DNA from: an uncultured Bacilli bacterium
Lineage (GTDB): Bacteria; Bacillota_I; Bacilli_A; RFN20; CAG-826
Direction of reading: 5' to 3'
Assembly: GCA_944369075.1 (NCBI GenBank)
Contig: CALVXK010000013.1
Location: 1 to 33,846 of the forward strand
Length of the DNA stretch: 33,846 nt
Part shown: piece after piece, positions 9,044 through 17,370 of the stretch
Layout of the letters: each line of letters begins with the position of its first letter
Numbering within the stretch: position 1 is the first letter of the stretch
Program-made: the position numbers and the translations under genes
Notes under the pieces: model-generated
The model's database searches: none
The model's input: the letters and a program-made list of their open reading frames with translations, nothing else
What the model was told of the DNA's origin: nothing

Positions 9044-9714
9044 TATTCTATTTTATAACCATTTCCATATATTGAAACAATAAATGTTTTATTTTCATCT
9101 AAAATCTTTTCTCTAATTGATTTAATATGCATATCTATTGTTCTAGAAGAAGTATTTTTATCATCTTTTCCCCATATAACTTTAAAAAGTTCATCACGAG
9201 AAACAACATTACCTCTATTTAAAAATAAATATTTTAATATCTTAAATTCATTATTAGTTAAATCAATCTTTTGATCATAACGATAAAATTCTTCATTTTT
9301 TTGATCTAAAGTATAATCTCCAATCTTAATTATAAATTTAGAAGCTAAATATTTACGGTAATTAACATTAACTCTAGAAATTAATTCTTTAATGTTAAAT
9401 GGTTTTACCATGTAATCATCAGCTCCGGTATTTAATAAACTAACTTTATCTTCAATTAAAGATTTTGCACTTAAAATAATTACTGGAATATCTAAAGAAG
9501 ATTTTCTAATCTCTTTTAACACTTCTTCTCCTTGTATTCCTGGAAGCATTAAATCTAGAAGAACTAAATTAGGTTTAACCTTATTAAACTCTTCTAAAAA
9601 AGATTCTCCTGAATCAAAAGTTTTAACGTTAAAATTAGATTTTGTTAAAGCAATAGAAATAACAGCAGCAATTTCTTCATCATCTTCAACTGAATAGATT
9701 AGATATTCGTTCAT
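9043..9714 (-). CDS. OmpR/PhoB-family response regulator
   Basis: A two-component transcription regulator of 223 residues. The receiver domain has the acidic pair (Asp11/Asp12), the phospho-acceptor Asp54 in LLDLMLPG, and the conserved Lys in MVKPF. The C-terminal winged helix (about 125-223) is the Trans_reg_C type, ending in the typical SRTIDMHIKSIREK recognition helix and YGNGYKIE wing. It is encoded upstream of, and overlaps by one base with, its kinase. It lies 70 bp downstream of ldh on the same strand, so it may be partly co-transcribed with it. Targets are not evident from the sequence; no clear binding repeats were found in the 70-bp gap. Confidence 0.95.
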   Translation of the reverse strand: MNEYLIYSVEDDEEIAAVISIALTKSNFNVKTFDSGESFLEEFNKVKPNLVLLDLMLPGIQGEEVLKEIRKSSLDIPVIILSAKSLIEDKVSLLNTGADDYMVKPFNIKELISRVNVNYRKYLASKFIIKIGDYTLDQKNEEFYRYDQKIDLTNNEFKILKYLFLNRGNVVSRDELFKVIWGKDDKNTSSRTIDMHIKSIREKILDENKTFIVSIYGNGYKIE

Positions 9715-9784
9715 AAATCTTATTTTACTATTATTTTTATCTTTACATAAATAAATAATTGAAAATAAGATGAATTTATCTATT

Positions 9785-10729
9785 TTATAAGTCTAATTTA
9801 TTAATTATTTCTTTTAATTGTAAATAAGATTCTTTAAGTTTTAATTCTTCTTCTTTACTTAATTTAATAGGTATATGTGAGATTAATCCTTCTTTTCCTA
9901 CTATAGAAGGTAAAGATAAAGCAATATCATCCATACCATATTCATCATCAATATAGGATGATATTGGTAATATAGATTTCTCATCATTAATTATTGCATC
10001 TACTATTCTTTTAGTTGATAAAGCAATTCCATAATATGTTGCTCTTTTTTTATTAATTATTTCATAAGCACTATTTTTAACATCTAAAGCAATTTTAGAT
10101 GTTTCATAATCATGATCAAAGAATCCTCTTAATTCACAAAACTTATGTAAAGGAATTCCACTTACATTAGCTTGACTCCATAAAACAATTTCACCATCTC
10201 CATGTTCTCCAACAATAAAAGCATGAATTGATCTAGAATCAACATTTAAATGTTCTCCTAACTTATATTTTAACCTAGCACTATCTAAAACAGTTCCACT
10301 ACCTATAACTCTATTTTTAGGAAACGAAGATAGTTTTAAAGTAACATAGGTTAAAATATCAACTGGATTAGAAACAATAAGTAATATTCCTTTATAATCT
10401 CTATTTTTAATTTCAGGAATAATTGATTTAAAGATAGCTACATTTTTATTTACTAAATCTAACCTAGTTTCTCCTTCTTTTTGAGCAGCCCCAGCAGTAA
10501 TAATAATGATTTTTGCATCCATTATATCATCATAACTTCCGGAAACTATTTTCATTGGCCTAAGAAATGGTAAACCATGAGATATATCTAAAGCTTCTCC
10601 TTCTGCTTTATCTTTATTTGAATCTACAAGTACTATTTCATTAAAATCTTTAGATAAAGCAAGAGTATAAGCAATTGAAGCTCCTACATTACCTAAACCT
10701 ATAATTCCTATTTTTCTTTCATTTAACAT
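9785..10729 (-). CDS. ldh: L-lactate dehydrogenase
   Basis: A cytoplasmic NAD-dependent enzyme converting pyruvate to L-lactate, regenerating NAD during fermentation. The 314-residue length is standard. The Rossmann motif GLGNVGAS (11-18) is followed by the NAD-selecting acidic residue in LVDSN. Substrate specificity is set by Gln83 in AAQKEGETR, where malate dehydrogenases have Arg. Arg89, Arg152 in LDSARL and the proton donor His176 in GEHGDGE are all present. A strong AGAAAGGAG precedes the ATG. It is the first gene of a minus-strand run leading into the two-component pair. A malate dehydrogenase is unlikely because of Gln83. Confidence 0.95.
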   Translation of the reverse strand: MLNERKIGIIGLGNVGASIAYTLALSKDFNEIVLVDSNKDKAEGEALDISHGLPFLRPMKIVSGSYDDIMDAKIIIITAGAAQKEGETRLDLVNKNVAIFKSIIPEIKNRDYKGILLIVSNPVDILTYVTLKLSSFPKNRVIGSGTVLDSARLKYKLGEHLNVDSRSIHAFIVGEHGDGEIVLWSQANVSGIPLHKFCELRGFFDHDYETSKIALDVKNSAYEIINKKRATYYGIALSTKRIVDAIINDEKSILPISSYIDDEYGMDDIALSLPSIVGKEGLISHIPIKLSKEEELKLKESYLQLKEIINKLDL

Positions 10730-10845
10730 AAACTAACTCCTTTCTAAACACTAAATCTTATTTCATAACTTAGTTTTTGTAAAAGAAGATGCTTTGTTAG
10801 TTTAGATTAACGATAATATTTTAATTTTTCTATCAAAAATATAGC

Positions 10846-11076
10846 TTATTTTATTATTTTCCAAACACCAGTCTTATTAGAGCCATTACGAATAATATAC
10901 CCTTTTTCTTGCAATAACTTTAGATGGCGTTCTATAGTTCTTTTACTTTTGCTAATAATTGAAGATAACTTATCTGCAGTTAGAGAAGGATTCTTTATTA
11001 GTTCGTTTAACATAATCTTATCAACATCTTTTATATCTTCGTTTATACCGTCATTTATACCGATAAATATAATAAT
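10846..11076 (-). pseudogene. Remnant of an AlbA/RecG-C-like protein: C-terminal winged helix only
   Basis: About 70 codons translate to a segment starting with GINDGINEDI, a linker typical of Schlafen-AlbA / RecG-C-like proteins, followed by a winged helix (KNPSLTADKLSSIISKSKRT...RHLKLLQEKGYI) and a GVWKIIK ending. This matches the layout of the C terminus of the intact AlbA protein at 30835-32136 (SERTIQSVLKKL...YWIVL). The frame is closed upstream by a TAG and has no suitable start with a ribosome binding site, and the AlbA and ATPase-like parts are missing. It is therefore called a decayed fragment. It lies just downstream of a tRNA gene and its terminator. Confidence 0.75.
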
Positions 11077-11084
11077 CTAATAAT

Positions 11085-11106
11085 AAAAAAGTCCGATTTC
11101 TCGGAC
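11085..11106 (-). terminator. Rho-independent terminator of tRNA-Lys
   Basis: A 6-bp GC-containing stem GTCCGA / TCGGAC with a 4-nt loop, followed on the minus strand by TTTTTT. It lies 18 bp after the encoded CCA end of the tRNA. Confidence 0.85.
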
Positions 11107-11124
11107 TAATTTAGTTAAAGCAGA

Positions 11125-11200
11125 TGGTGATCCGCCGGAGACTCGAACTCCGGACCCACTGATTAAGAGTCAGTTGCTCTACCAACTGAGCTAGCGGACC
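11125..11200 (-). tRNA. tRNA-Lys (anticodon CTT)
   Basis: A 76-nt cloverleaf on the minus strand. The acceptor stem GGTCCGC pairs with GCGGATC (one G-U pair), followed by discriminator A and an encoded CCA. The anticodon arm is ACTGA / TCAGT with loop CTCTTAA, giving anticodon CTT, which reads AAG (Lys). The D-arm GCTCAGTTGGTAGAGC and T-loop TTCGAGTC are canonical. Confidence 0.97.
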
Positions 11201-11215
11201 AGAAATGCTTATCAA

Positions 11216-11282
11216 TAATACTATAATTTAAGTTAATTTTAAAGTTTTTTTATTTAAAATTTCTTCTTAAATTATAGTATTA
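11216..11282. repeat. 17-bp inverted repeat between tRNA-Lys and its upstream neighbour
   Basis: Arms at 11216-11232 and 11266-11282 are perfect complements (TAATACTATAATTTAAG) around a 33-nt AT-rich loop. Each arm carries a TATAAT in opposite orientation. The right arm could supply the -10 box of the tRNA promoter; the symmetry could also act as a terminator for the gene ending at 11294. Confidence 0.6.
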
Positions 11283-11293
11283 GTTTAATTAAC

Positions 11294-11596
11294 TTAAATA
11301 AAGTAATGATTTATTAACTTATCACGACCAAATAAATCAATAAATTCTTTAGAAGAATATACTTTATCTTTATATTTAAGTTTAGTTACATCTAAATAAC
11401 CATTATTTACTTTTATAATTAAATGATGATGAAAAATAGATATTATTCCACCATAATTTAGATATTGTAATGTTATAGGCCCTTCATATTTTAAATATGA
11501 AATAAATATTACTTCTTCATTATTATCTTGGATTTTAACTCTAAAAGGTTCATTAGAGTTAAAATCAAAATCTTTAGAAAAATCTAGATTAAGCAT
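11294..11596 (-). CDS. Unknown 100-aa protein, C terminus resembles Fmt C-terminal domain
   Basis: No family recognised with certainty. The protein is soluble, beta-rich by appearance and has no signal peptide. The last 45 residues (IIKVNNGYLDVTKLKYKDKVYSS-KEFIDLF, given here in parts) follow the pattern of the C-terminal tRNA-binding barrel of methionyl-tRNA formyltransferase, where a 'GDG-x-L-x-I-x-x-hQPxGKKxMSAxxFL' ending is usual. This is a visual resemblance only. Its ATG overlaps the end of the preceding 549-aa gene by 8 bp in another frame, so the two are surely co-translated. It is followed by a 17-bp inverted repeat and then tRNA-Lys. An alternative is a lineage-specific small protein with chance similarity. 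Confidence 0.7.
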   Translation of the reverse strand: MLNLDFSKDFDFNSNEPFRVKIQDNNEEVIFISYLKYEGPITLQYLNYGGIISIFHHHLIIKVNNGYLDVTKLKYKDKVYSSKEFIDLFGRDKLINHYFI

Positions 11597-13238
11597 TTTT
11601 ATAATTACCTATTAATTTTAATTTAAGATTATACTTAATATCTTTATAATCTTCGATTAATTTAGCAAAAGATGTATGTTTAAATGCTTTATAAAATTCA
11701 ACCATTAATTGATCTTCTACAATATCTCCAAATACTAAATTAGTTGTTTTATTAAGTATTGTAATGATATTTAAACAAAGACCATAATAATAAATCTTAT
11801 GTTGTTCAAAGAAATAGAGCAATATTCTAGTAACAAATTTAAGATTAACTTTAAACATATCTAAAGCATATCTTTCATCAATATCATATTTAACATGATT
11901 ATCTAAAACATTATATAACTTAGTAAAGCTACCTAGTTTATTAAATTCTTCATCAAACGTTTCTTTAGCATTACCTTCTAATAATGGTCTAAATGATAAA
12001 ACAATCATAGTTAATAAGAATTCTCTATCAAATATATCTGGAGAATCAATCATGAAAGTAATATAAGAATTAAGTAGTAATGTCAAATTTTCTCCATTAG
12101 TTAATAAATAATCAATAATATCAATAAGCAACCTAGAATCTACTGCTTTTTCACCATTATTATTAACTAAACATGTTTTTAATTCTTTTAACTTATCATC
12201 TAAATCATCGTTTAAATAACGATTAATATAATCAAAGAAAGAGCTAATATCATTAAATGAAACTATTAAATCAATATATGCTTTTTTAACTTCTTCATCA
12301 TGCTTTTTATTATTTAATATTTGATCTAACATGATAATAAGCTTTTTAAATGTAATACCTTCATCTATTTCATAAATAGGAGTATTTTCACTTAGTTTAT
12401 TTACTAAAACATCAAATATATATTCCATTAACTCTTTTGGTAAATTCTTTAAGTTTTTACAAATTATATAACCTACTCCAGAACCTTCTAAATCGATATA
12501 TTCATTCATAAATTCTTTAAACTTTGTTACATCACTAACATCAATATATTCAATTAATACCGAAAAAGCATCAGAATTACGATCTTCTACTTTATTATCA
12601 TCACTTAAATAAGATTCCGAATATAGTTTTAATAAAGAATAGACAAAATCACTAAATTGTTTTAACCCATTTTCACTTCTACTACTTATTAGTTTAAGTC
12701 CATCAAATGTCTCGGTTAGATTATAAGCAATATTACCAAAAATATATGCAAATTCAGGTTTTTTGTAATAGAAAGCAATTAAATTAATTGCTGTTTCTAA
12801 CTTTTGAACATTATCAAACCAAACAACATCATCTTGGTCACCAAAAGTTAATAAATCAAAGAAAGAAATATAATCTTTAAAACCTACATGATAAGCTTTT
12901 TCTATTTTATTAACAAAACTAGCATCTTTTTGTTCATCAATTATTATCTTAAAATTTAAATCATCTAAATCTCTTAAAGCATCCATTGCTTCTTTAAAAG
13001 AACATTCACTTAAATAGGAGACTAAATCTAAGATAAAATCATCAACATATCTTTTAATACAAAACGGATCAGATGAAAAATAAAGTAATGGCGCTTCATT
13101 TGGATAAAGATAATCCGCATCTATTAACCTTCTAAATTCATCTTGATCATCGATTGTAACAAAGAATCCACTTCTTTTACTTAACTTAGTAATTTCTTCT
13201 TTCTTACTTAAATAATTTGTCTTAATTATATTATCCAT
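11589..13238 (-). CDS. Unknown 549-aa helical cytoplasmic protein
   Basis: I do not recognise this protein. It has no signal peptide and no membrane segment, and is acidic and predominantly alpha-helical with many regularly spaced Leu/Ile/Phe, which could reflect HEAT/TPR-like helical repeats. There is no nucleotide-binding or catalytic motif I can point to. The ATG is preceded by AAGGCGG, an acceptable ribosome binding site, and a TATAAT on the minus strand (13268-13273) gives a plausible promoter. It overlaps the following 100-aa gene by 8 bp, so the two products probably act together. Codon use is like that of the neighbouring core genes, so nothing points to recent transfer. Confidence 0.8.
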   Translation of the reverse strand: MDNIIKTNYLSKKEEITKLSKRSGFFVTIDDQDEFRRLIDADYLYPNEAPLLYFSSDPFCIKRYVDDFILDLVSYLSECSFKEAMDALRDLDDLNFKIIIDEQKDASFVNKIEKAYHVGFKDYISFFDLLTFGDQDDVVWFDNVQKLETAINLIAFYYKKPEFAYIFGNIAYNLTETFDGLKLISSRSENGLKQFSDFVYSLLKLYSESYLSDDNKVEDRNSDAFSVLIEYIDVSDVTKFKEFMNEYIDLEGSGVGYIICKNLKNLPKELMEYIFDVLVNKLSENTPIYEIDEGITFKKLIIMLDQILNNKKHDEEVKKAYIDLIVSFNDISSFFDYINRYLNDDLDDKLKELKTCLVNNNGEKAVDSRLLIDIIDYLLTNGENLTLLLNSYITFMIDSPDIFDREFLLTMIVLSFRPLLEGNAKETFDEEFNKLGSFTKLYNVLDNHVKYDIDERYALDMFKVNLKFVTRILLYFFEQHKIYYYGLCLNIITILNKTTNLVFGDIVEDQLMVEFYKAFKHTSFAKLIEDYKDIKYNLKLKLIGNYKNA

Positions 13239-13541
13239 ACTTATCCGCCTTAATATTAGTTAAGTTAATTATATATAATTTTTATTAAAAAAATTAGACC
13301 TATTTTTAATAAAAATATTAATTAACATTTTTCACAATTTTTTTTATATTAAAAACTTTCCACGTGGTAAGTATTACCAAGTAAATACTAATAACTTACT
13401 ACTTAGTTGAATTAAGAAAAGTCGATTTATTTATTATCTATTTTGATGTATCATTTTTATATTGATTTTCATTAAATTTATCTAATCAAAATTACTTAGT
13501 TTAATAAAATCTTTGCTTGACAAAAAATAAACTTTTAACTT
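13239..13541. other. Divergent intergenic region between the unknown pair and nrdG
   Basis: About 300 bp of AT-rich sequence separating divergent genes. The left end holds the probable promoter of the minus-strand gene (TATAAT at 13268-13273). TTCCACGTGGTAA occurs at 13358-13370. A TTGACA at 13517-13522 precedes nrdG but its -10 spacing would fall on the start codon, so it is not accepted as a promoter. I looked for a NrdR box pair and saw none. No open reading frame with a start signal is present. Confidence 0.5.
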
Positions 13542-14234
13542 ATGAAAATAGCTGGTTTAATGAAACTAACATTACTTGATTATCCAGGTGAAATGGCATG
13601 TACAATTTTCACTTCTTCTTGTAATTTTAGATGTCCTTTTTGTCATAATTCATCACTTGTTATCGATACAGAATCTAATCAATTACTCGATAATAACGAA
13701 GTTCTTTCTTTCTTAAAAGAAAGAAAGGGAAGACTAGATGGAGTATGTATTACTGGAGGTGAACCAACTATTCAAGAGGATTTAACTTCTTTTATTAAAG
13801 AGATTAAAGAAATCGGTTATAAAGTGAAGCTAGATACTAATGGATATAACCCTAAAAAGTTAAAAGAAATTGTTTCATCTAACCTTGTTGACTATGTAGC
13901 AATGGATATTAAAAATTCATTAAGTAAGTATCCTCAAACTTGTGGTCTAAATAAGATGATGATAGAAAATATTTTAGAATCTATTTCTTATTTACTTGAA
14001 GATCATGTCGACTATGAATTTCGAACAACAATAATTAAAGAATTTCATGACGAAAATGATATAAGAGAAATAGCTAAATTAATTAAAGGGTGTAAACGTT
14101 ACTTTTTACAGCAATTTGAAGATACACCTTATAACATTAAACAAGGATATCACGCCCATTCAAAAGAGACGTTAGATAGATTCAAAGAAATATTACTTCA
14201 AGAAGGTATTAAAATAGAACTTAGAGGAATATAA
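13542..14234 (+). CDS. nrdG: Anaerobic ribonucleotide reductase activating protein (radical SAM)
   Basis: Activates NrdD by S-adenosylmethionine cleavage, installing its glycyl radical. The 230-residue protein starts MKIAGLMKLTLLDYPG, typical of the NrdG2-like branch, and binds a 4Fe-4S cluster through the CX3CX2C motif CNFRCPFC (Cys27, 31, 34). The SAM-contact segment ITGGEPT (about residues 70-76) is present. It lies 11 bp upstream of nrdD with a GGAGAG ribosome binding site between, so they form one operon. Unusually, no clear ribosome binding site precedes its own ATG; the next in-frame ATG (codon 7) is no better, and the family alignment favours the first. Confidence 0.93.
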   Translation: MKIAGLMKLTLLDYPGEMACTIFTSSCNFRCPFCHNSSLVIDTESNQLLDNNEVLSFLKERKGRLDGVCITGGEPTIQEDLTSFIKEIKEIGYKVKLDTNGYNPKKLKEIVSSNLVDYVAMDIKNSLSKYPQTCGLNKMMIENILESISYLLEDHVDYEFRTTIIKEFHDENDIREIAKLIKGCKRYFLQQFEDTPYNIKQGYHAHSKETLDRFKEILLQEGIKIELRGI

Positions 14235-14245
14235 GGAGAGAGCAT

Positions 14246-16654
14246 ATGTACAAAGTTATTAAAAGAGATGGAAAGGTTGTTGATTTCAACCTCGATAAGA
14301 TTTTAAACGCTATTACTTTAGCTTTTGAAAGTGTTAATCGTGTTCATGACGATAATCAAATTAGAACACTTGGCCTTTTAGTAACATCTAAATTTGATGA
14401 GAAAATTAAAGAAGGCTTTATTCAAGTTGAAGATATTCAAGATTTAGTCGAACAAACATTAATGGAAACAGGTTTTTCTGATGTAGCTAAATCTTACATT
14501 TTATATAGAAAGAAAAGAGAATCATTAAGAAATATTAAATCTACTACTCTCGACTTTAAAAAGACTGTTGATCAATATTTAAAAAATATCGACTGGAGAG
14601 TTAAAGAAAACTCAACTGTTACTTATTCAATTGGTGGATTAATTTTATCTAACTCTGGTGCAATTACTGCAAACTATTGGTTAAGCGAAGTTTATGATGA
14701 TGAAATCGCAAATGCACATAAAAATGCTGATATCCATATTCATGACCTTTCTATGCTTAGCGGATATTGTGCTGGGTGGTCATTAAAACAACTCATTAAA
14801 GAAGGTTTAGGTGGAGTTCAAGGAAAAATTACTAGTGCTCCTGCAAAACATCTTGCTACTCTTTGTAACCAAATGGTTAACTTCCTTGGAATTATGCAAA
14901 ATGAGTGGGCTGGTGCTCAAGCTTTCTCTTCTTTTGATACTTATTTAGCTCCTTTCGTTAGAGAAGATCACCTCGATTATGAACAAACTAAAAAATGTAT
15001 TGAATCATTCGTCTTTGGTTTAAATATTCCATCTCGTTGGGGTACACAATCTCCATTTACAAATATTACTTTAGACTGGGTTTGCCCTCCAGATCTTGCT
15101 AATGAATATTGTATCGTTGGTGGAAAATTACTTAACTATAAGTATAAAGACTGCCAAAAAGAAATGGATATGATTAATAAAGCATTCCTTGAAACAATGA
15201 TTGAAGGTGATGCTAATGGTAGAGGTTTCCAATATCCAATTCCTACATATTCCATTACTAAGAATTTTGATTGGTCAGATAAAGAAAATAATAGATTATT
15301 ATTCGAGTTAACTGCTAAATATGGTACTCCTTACTTCTCAAATTACATCAACTCCGATATGGAACCAAGTGATGTTAGAAGTATGTGTTGTAGATTAAGA
15401 CTTGACTTAAGAGAACTTAGAAAAAAGAGCGGCGGTTTCTTTGGTTCAGGTGAATCAACTGGTTCAGTAGGCGTTGTTACTATTAACCTTCCTAGAATCG
15501 GTTACTTATCAAATTCCAAAGAAGATTTCTTCGCTAGACTTGATAAATTAATGGATATTTCTGCTAGATCTTTAAAGATTAAAAGAGATGTTATTACAAA
15601 ACTTCTTGATGCAGGTCTTTATCCTTATACAAAACACTATTTAGGAACATTCAATAACCACTTCTCAACTATTGGTTTAGTTGGAATGAATGAAGCTTTA
15701 TTAAATGCAAAATGGTTAGCAAAAGATATTACAACTAAAGAAGGTCAAGATTTTGCTGTTGAAGTTCTTAACCATATGAGAAATAGACTTGTTACTTATC
15801 AAGAAAAATACGGTGATTTATATAACCTTGAAGCTACACCAGCTGAATCAACTTCTTATAGACTTGCTAAACATGATAGAGAAAAATATCCAGATATTAT
15901 CACAGCTTCCAAAGATGATAATGCTCCATATTATACCAATTCATCTCACCTTCCAGTTTCTTACACTGACGATGTATTCTCAGCATTAGATATTCAAGAT
16001 AGATTACAAGTTTTATATACATCTGGAACAGTTTTCCATACATTCTTAGGCGAAAAACTACCTGATTGGAAATCAACTGCTAATTTAGTTAGAAAAATTG
16101 CTGAAAATTATAAACTTCCTTATTACACCATTTCTCCTACATATTCTGTTTGTAAAGATCATGGTTATATTGCTGGTGAAGTTTGGGAATGTCCAATTTG
16201 CCATAAAAAGACTGAAGTTTATTCAAGAATTACTGGATATTATAGACCAGTTAATAACTGGAATACTGGTAAGAGTGAAGAATTTAAAGAAAGAAAAACT
16301 TACAACATTAATACATCAGTTTTAACGCATAAAGGTGTCTTGAGTGATGAAATTAAAGATTGTAAGTGCGAACACACTAACGAAGTTCATGAAAATAAAG
16401 CACCAGATTTAACTTCTCCTTCTGAACTTAAATTATTCGTTACTTCTACTTGTGCAAATTGTAAGATGGTTGAAGAAATCTTACATGAAAAAAATATTAA
16501 ATTCACTGAAATTGATGCAAACGCAAATCAAGAATTAGTAAATAAATATCACGTTATGTCTGCTCCAACATTAATTGTTAGAGATGCAAACAATAACGAA
16601 AAAGCAATATCATCATTATCATCAATTGTTGATTATGTTGATACTTTAAATTAA
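14246..16654 (+). CDS. nrdD: Anaerobic ribonucleoside-triphosphate reductase with fused C-terminal glutaredoxin domain
   Basis: Class III ribonucleotide reductase, producing dNTPs without oxygen. Order in the 802 residues: N-terminal ATP-cone (about 1-90, MYKVIKRDGKVVDFNLDKIL); the glycyl-radical barrel with the substrate-site Cys in SGYCAGWSL; a Zn-binding tail (VCKDHG ... CPIC); the radical Gly at about 664 in RITGYYRPV; and an extra redoxin-like domain (about 728-802) with CANC (Cys736/Cys739) followed by a cis-Pro-type SAPT segment. A fused redoxin implies that electrons come from a thiol system, as in the NrdD subtypes known to use NrdH/thioredoxin instead of formate. Partner NrdG is encoded just upstream. 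Confidence 0.95.
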   Translation: MYKVIKRDGKVVDFNLDKILNAITLAFESVNRVHDDNQIRTLGLLVTSKFDEKIKEGFIQVEDIQDLVEQTLMETGFSDVAKSYILYRKKRESLRNIKSTTLDFKKTVDQYLKNIDWRVKENSTVTYSIGGLILSNSGAITANYWLSEVYDDEIANAHKNADIHIHDLSMLSGYCAGWSLKQLIKEGLGGVQGKITSAPAKHLATLCNQMVNFLGIMQNEWAGAQAFSSFDTYLAPFVREDHLDYEQTKKCIESFVFGLNIPSRWGTQSPFTNITLDWVCPPDLANEYCIVGGKLLNYKYKDCQKEMDMINKAFLETMIEGDANGRGFQYPIPTYSITKNFDWSDKENNRLLFELTAKYGTPYFSNYINSDMEPSDVRSMCCRLRLDLRELRKKSGGFFGSGESTGSVGVVTINLPRIGYLSNSKEDFFARLDKLMDISARSLKIKRDVITKLLDAGLYPYTKHYLGTFNNHFSTIGLVGMNEALLNAKWLAKDITTKEGQDFAVEVLNHMRNRLVTYQEKYGDLYNLEATPAESTSYRLAKHDREKYPDIITASKDDNAPYYTNSSHLPVSYTDDVFSALDIQDRLQVLYTSGTVFHTFLGEKLPDWKSTANLVRKIAENYKLPYYTISPTYSVCKDHGYIAGEVWECPICHKKTEVYSRITGYYRPVNNWNTGKSEEFKERKTYNINTSVLTHKGVLSDEIKDCKCEHTNEVHENKAPDLTSPSELKLFVTSTCANCKMVEEILHEKNIKFTEIDANANQELVNKYHVMSAPTLIVRDANNNEKAISSLSSIVDYVDTLN

Positions 16655-16676
16655 TTTAGTCATAATCTCTTAGATT

Positions 16677-16739
16677 AAAAAGACCTTAGTTATAGTCATA
16701 CCTCCTTTCTATATGTTTAAATCTAACTAAGGTCTTTTT
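16677..16739 (+). terminator. Terminator-like hairpin after nrdD with 16S-tail-like loop
   Basis: Perfect 16-bp arms (16677-16692 and 16724-16739) end in TTTTT, so this should terminate the nrdGD transcript. The 31-nt loop is unusually long and contains ACCTCCTTTCTA (16700-16711), the same sequence as the 3' end of bacterial 16S rRNA (the anti-Shine-Dalgarno). The transcript would thus display a C-rich loop able to pair with ribosome binding sites. Confidence 0.75.
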
Positions 16740-16752
16740 ATATTGCTAATTA

Positions 16753-17370
16753 TTATTTCACTATATCTTCTAATGAGATTAAATGAAGATTATTATCTTC
16801 TACTTCTAATAAATCGTCTTCAAACCCATTAACACTAAATAAATAATATTCAATATTTTTATATTTATTAAAAGTGGAACACTTTTGTTTTCAACCATTC
16901 TTAAATAGTCTTTCTTGTTACTTTTCTTTTTCGTGAATTTACATTCGGCGATAAGTTAAGAATCATCTTTTTCAGCACAACAATCGTTTTCAATGCTTCT
17001 ATTTAGTTTAGAATTATCTACATTATAATGATAAAACTCATGATAAAATTTTAAGAACTTGCCATCACCATTTAATTCGTTTAAATAATCCATAACTAGA
17101 AATTCAAATCTATGGTATAAAAATCATTAATTGCATTCTTTTGATCTTCATAGATAAAGCGTCCGTGTCCAAGTTTGATATACTCAGAATTTTTTCTTAT
17201 AAACCTGAAATAGAAAGCTAATACTGGATCATTAAATTCATAAAATATTCCTCTAGTTGATAGAAAACGATATCTTTTCTTTAAAACACCTAACAATACT
17301 AATTCATTCAAATGTTTTGATAGTGCATTTGATTCAATATTAAAAACATCAAAGAGTTCTTGATAACTTC
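16753..17370 (-). pseudogene. Decayed ATPase/DUF234-family gene, C-terminal part
   Basis: The minus strand reads as a degraded paralogue of the intact protein at 24491-25897. Matching blocks are NDPVLAFYFRFIRKN (intact: SDPMLAFFYRFIREN), LNRSIEND then IAECKFTKKK (intact: LNRSIEID, IGEAKFSKTK), and LFSVNGFEDDLLEVEDNNLH (intact: LFGANGFDEKLLEINDSSLH). A frame change near 17100, a TAA just before IAECKF and another frame change near 16875 break it. The N-terminal Walker-motif half is missing; near 17365 the sequence switches abruptly to a helicase remnant on the other strand. The residual open frame 17096-17428 is therefore not a real gene. Confidence 0.85.

Noticed and set aside
13517-13546. 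TTGACA-18-TATGAA as the nrdG promoter
   Set aside because: The -10 would overlap the start codon, while family alignment supports that start; the real promoter must lie further upstream.
16670-16699. Nine-codon minus-strand mini-frame (MTITKVFLI) after a perfect AGAAAGGAGG in the nrdD terminator loop
   Set aside because: The Shine-Dalgarno is only 1 nt from the ATG and no minus-strand gene follows; the loop is better explained as a 16S-tail mimic on the plus strand.
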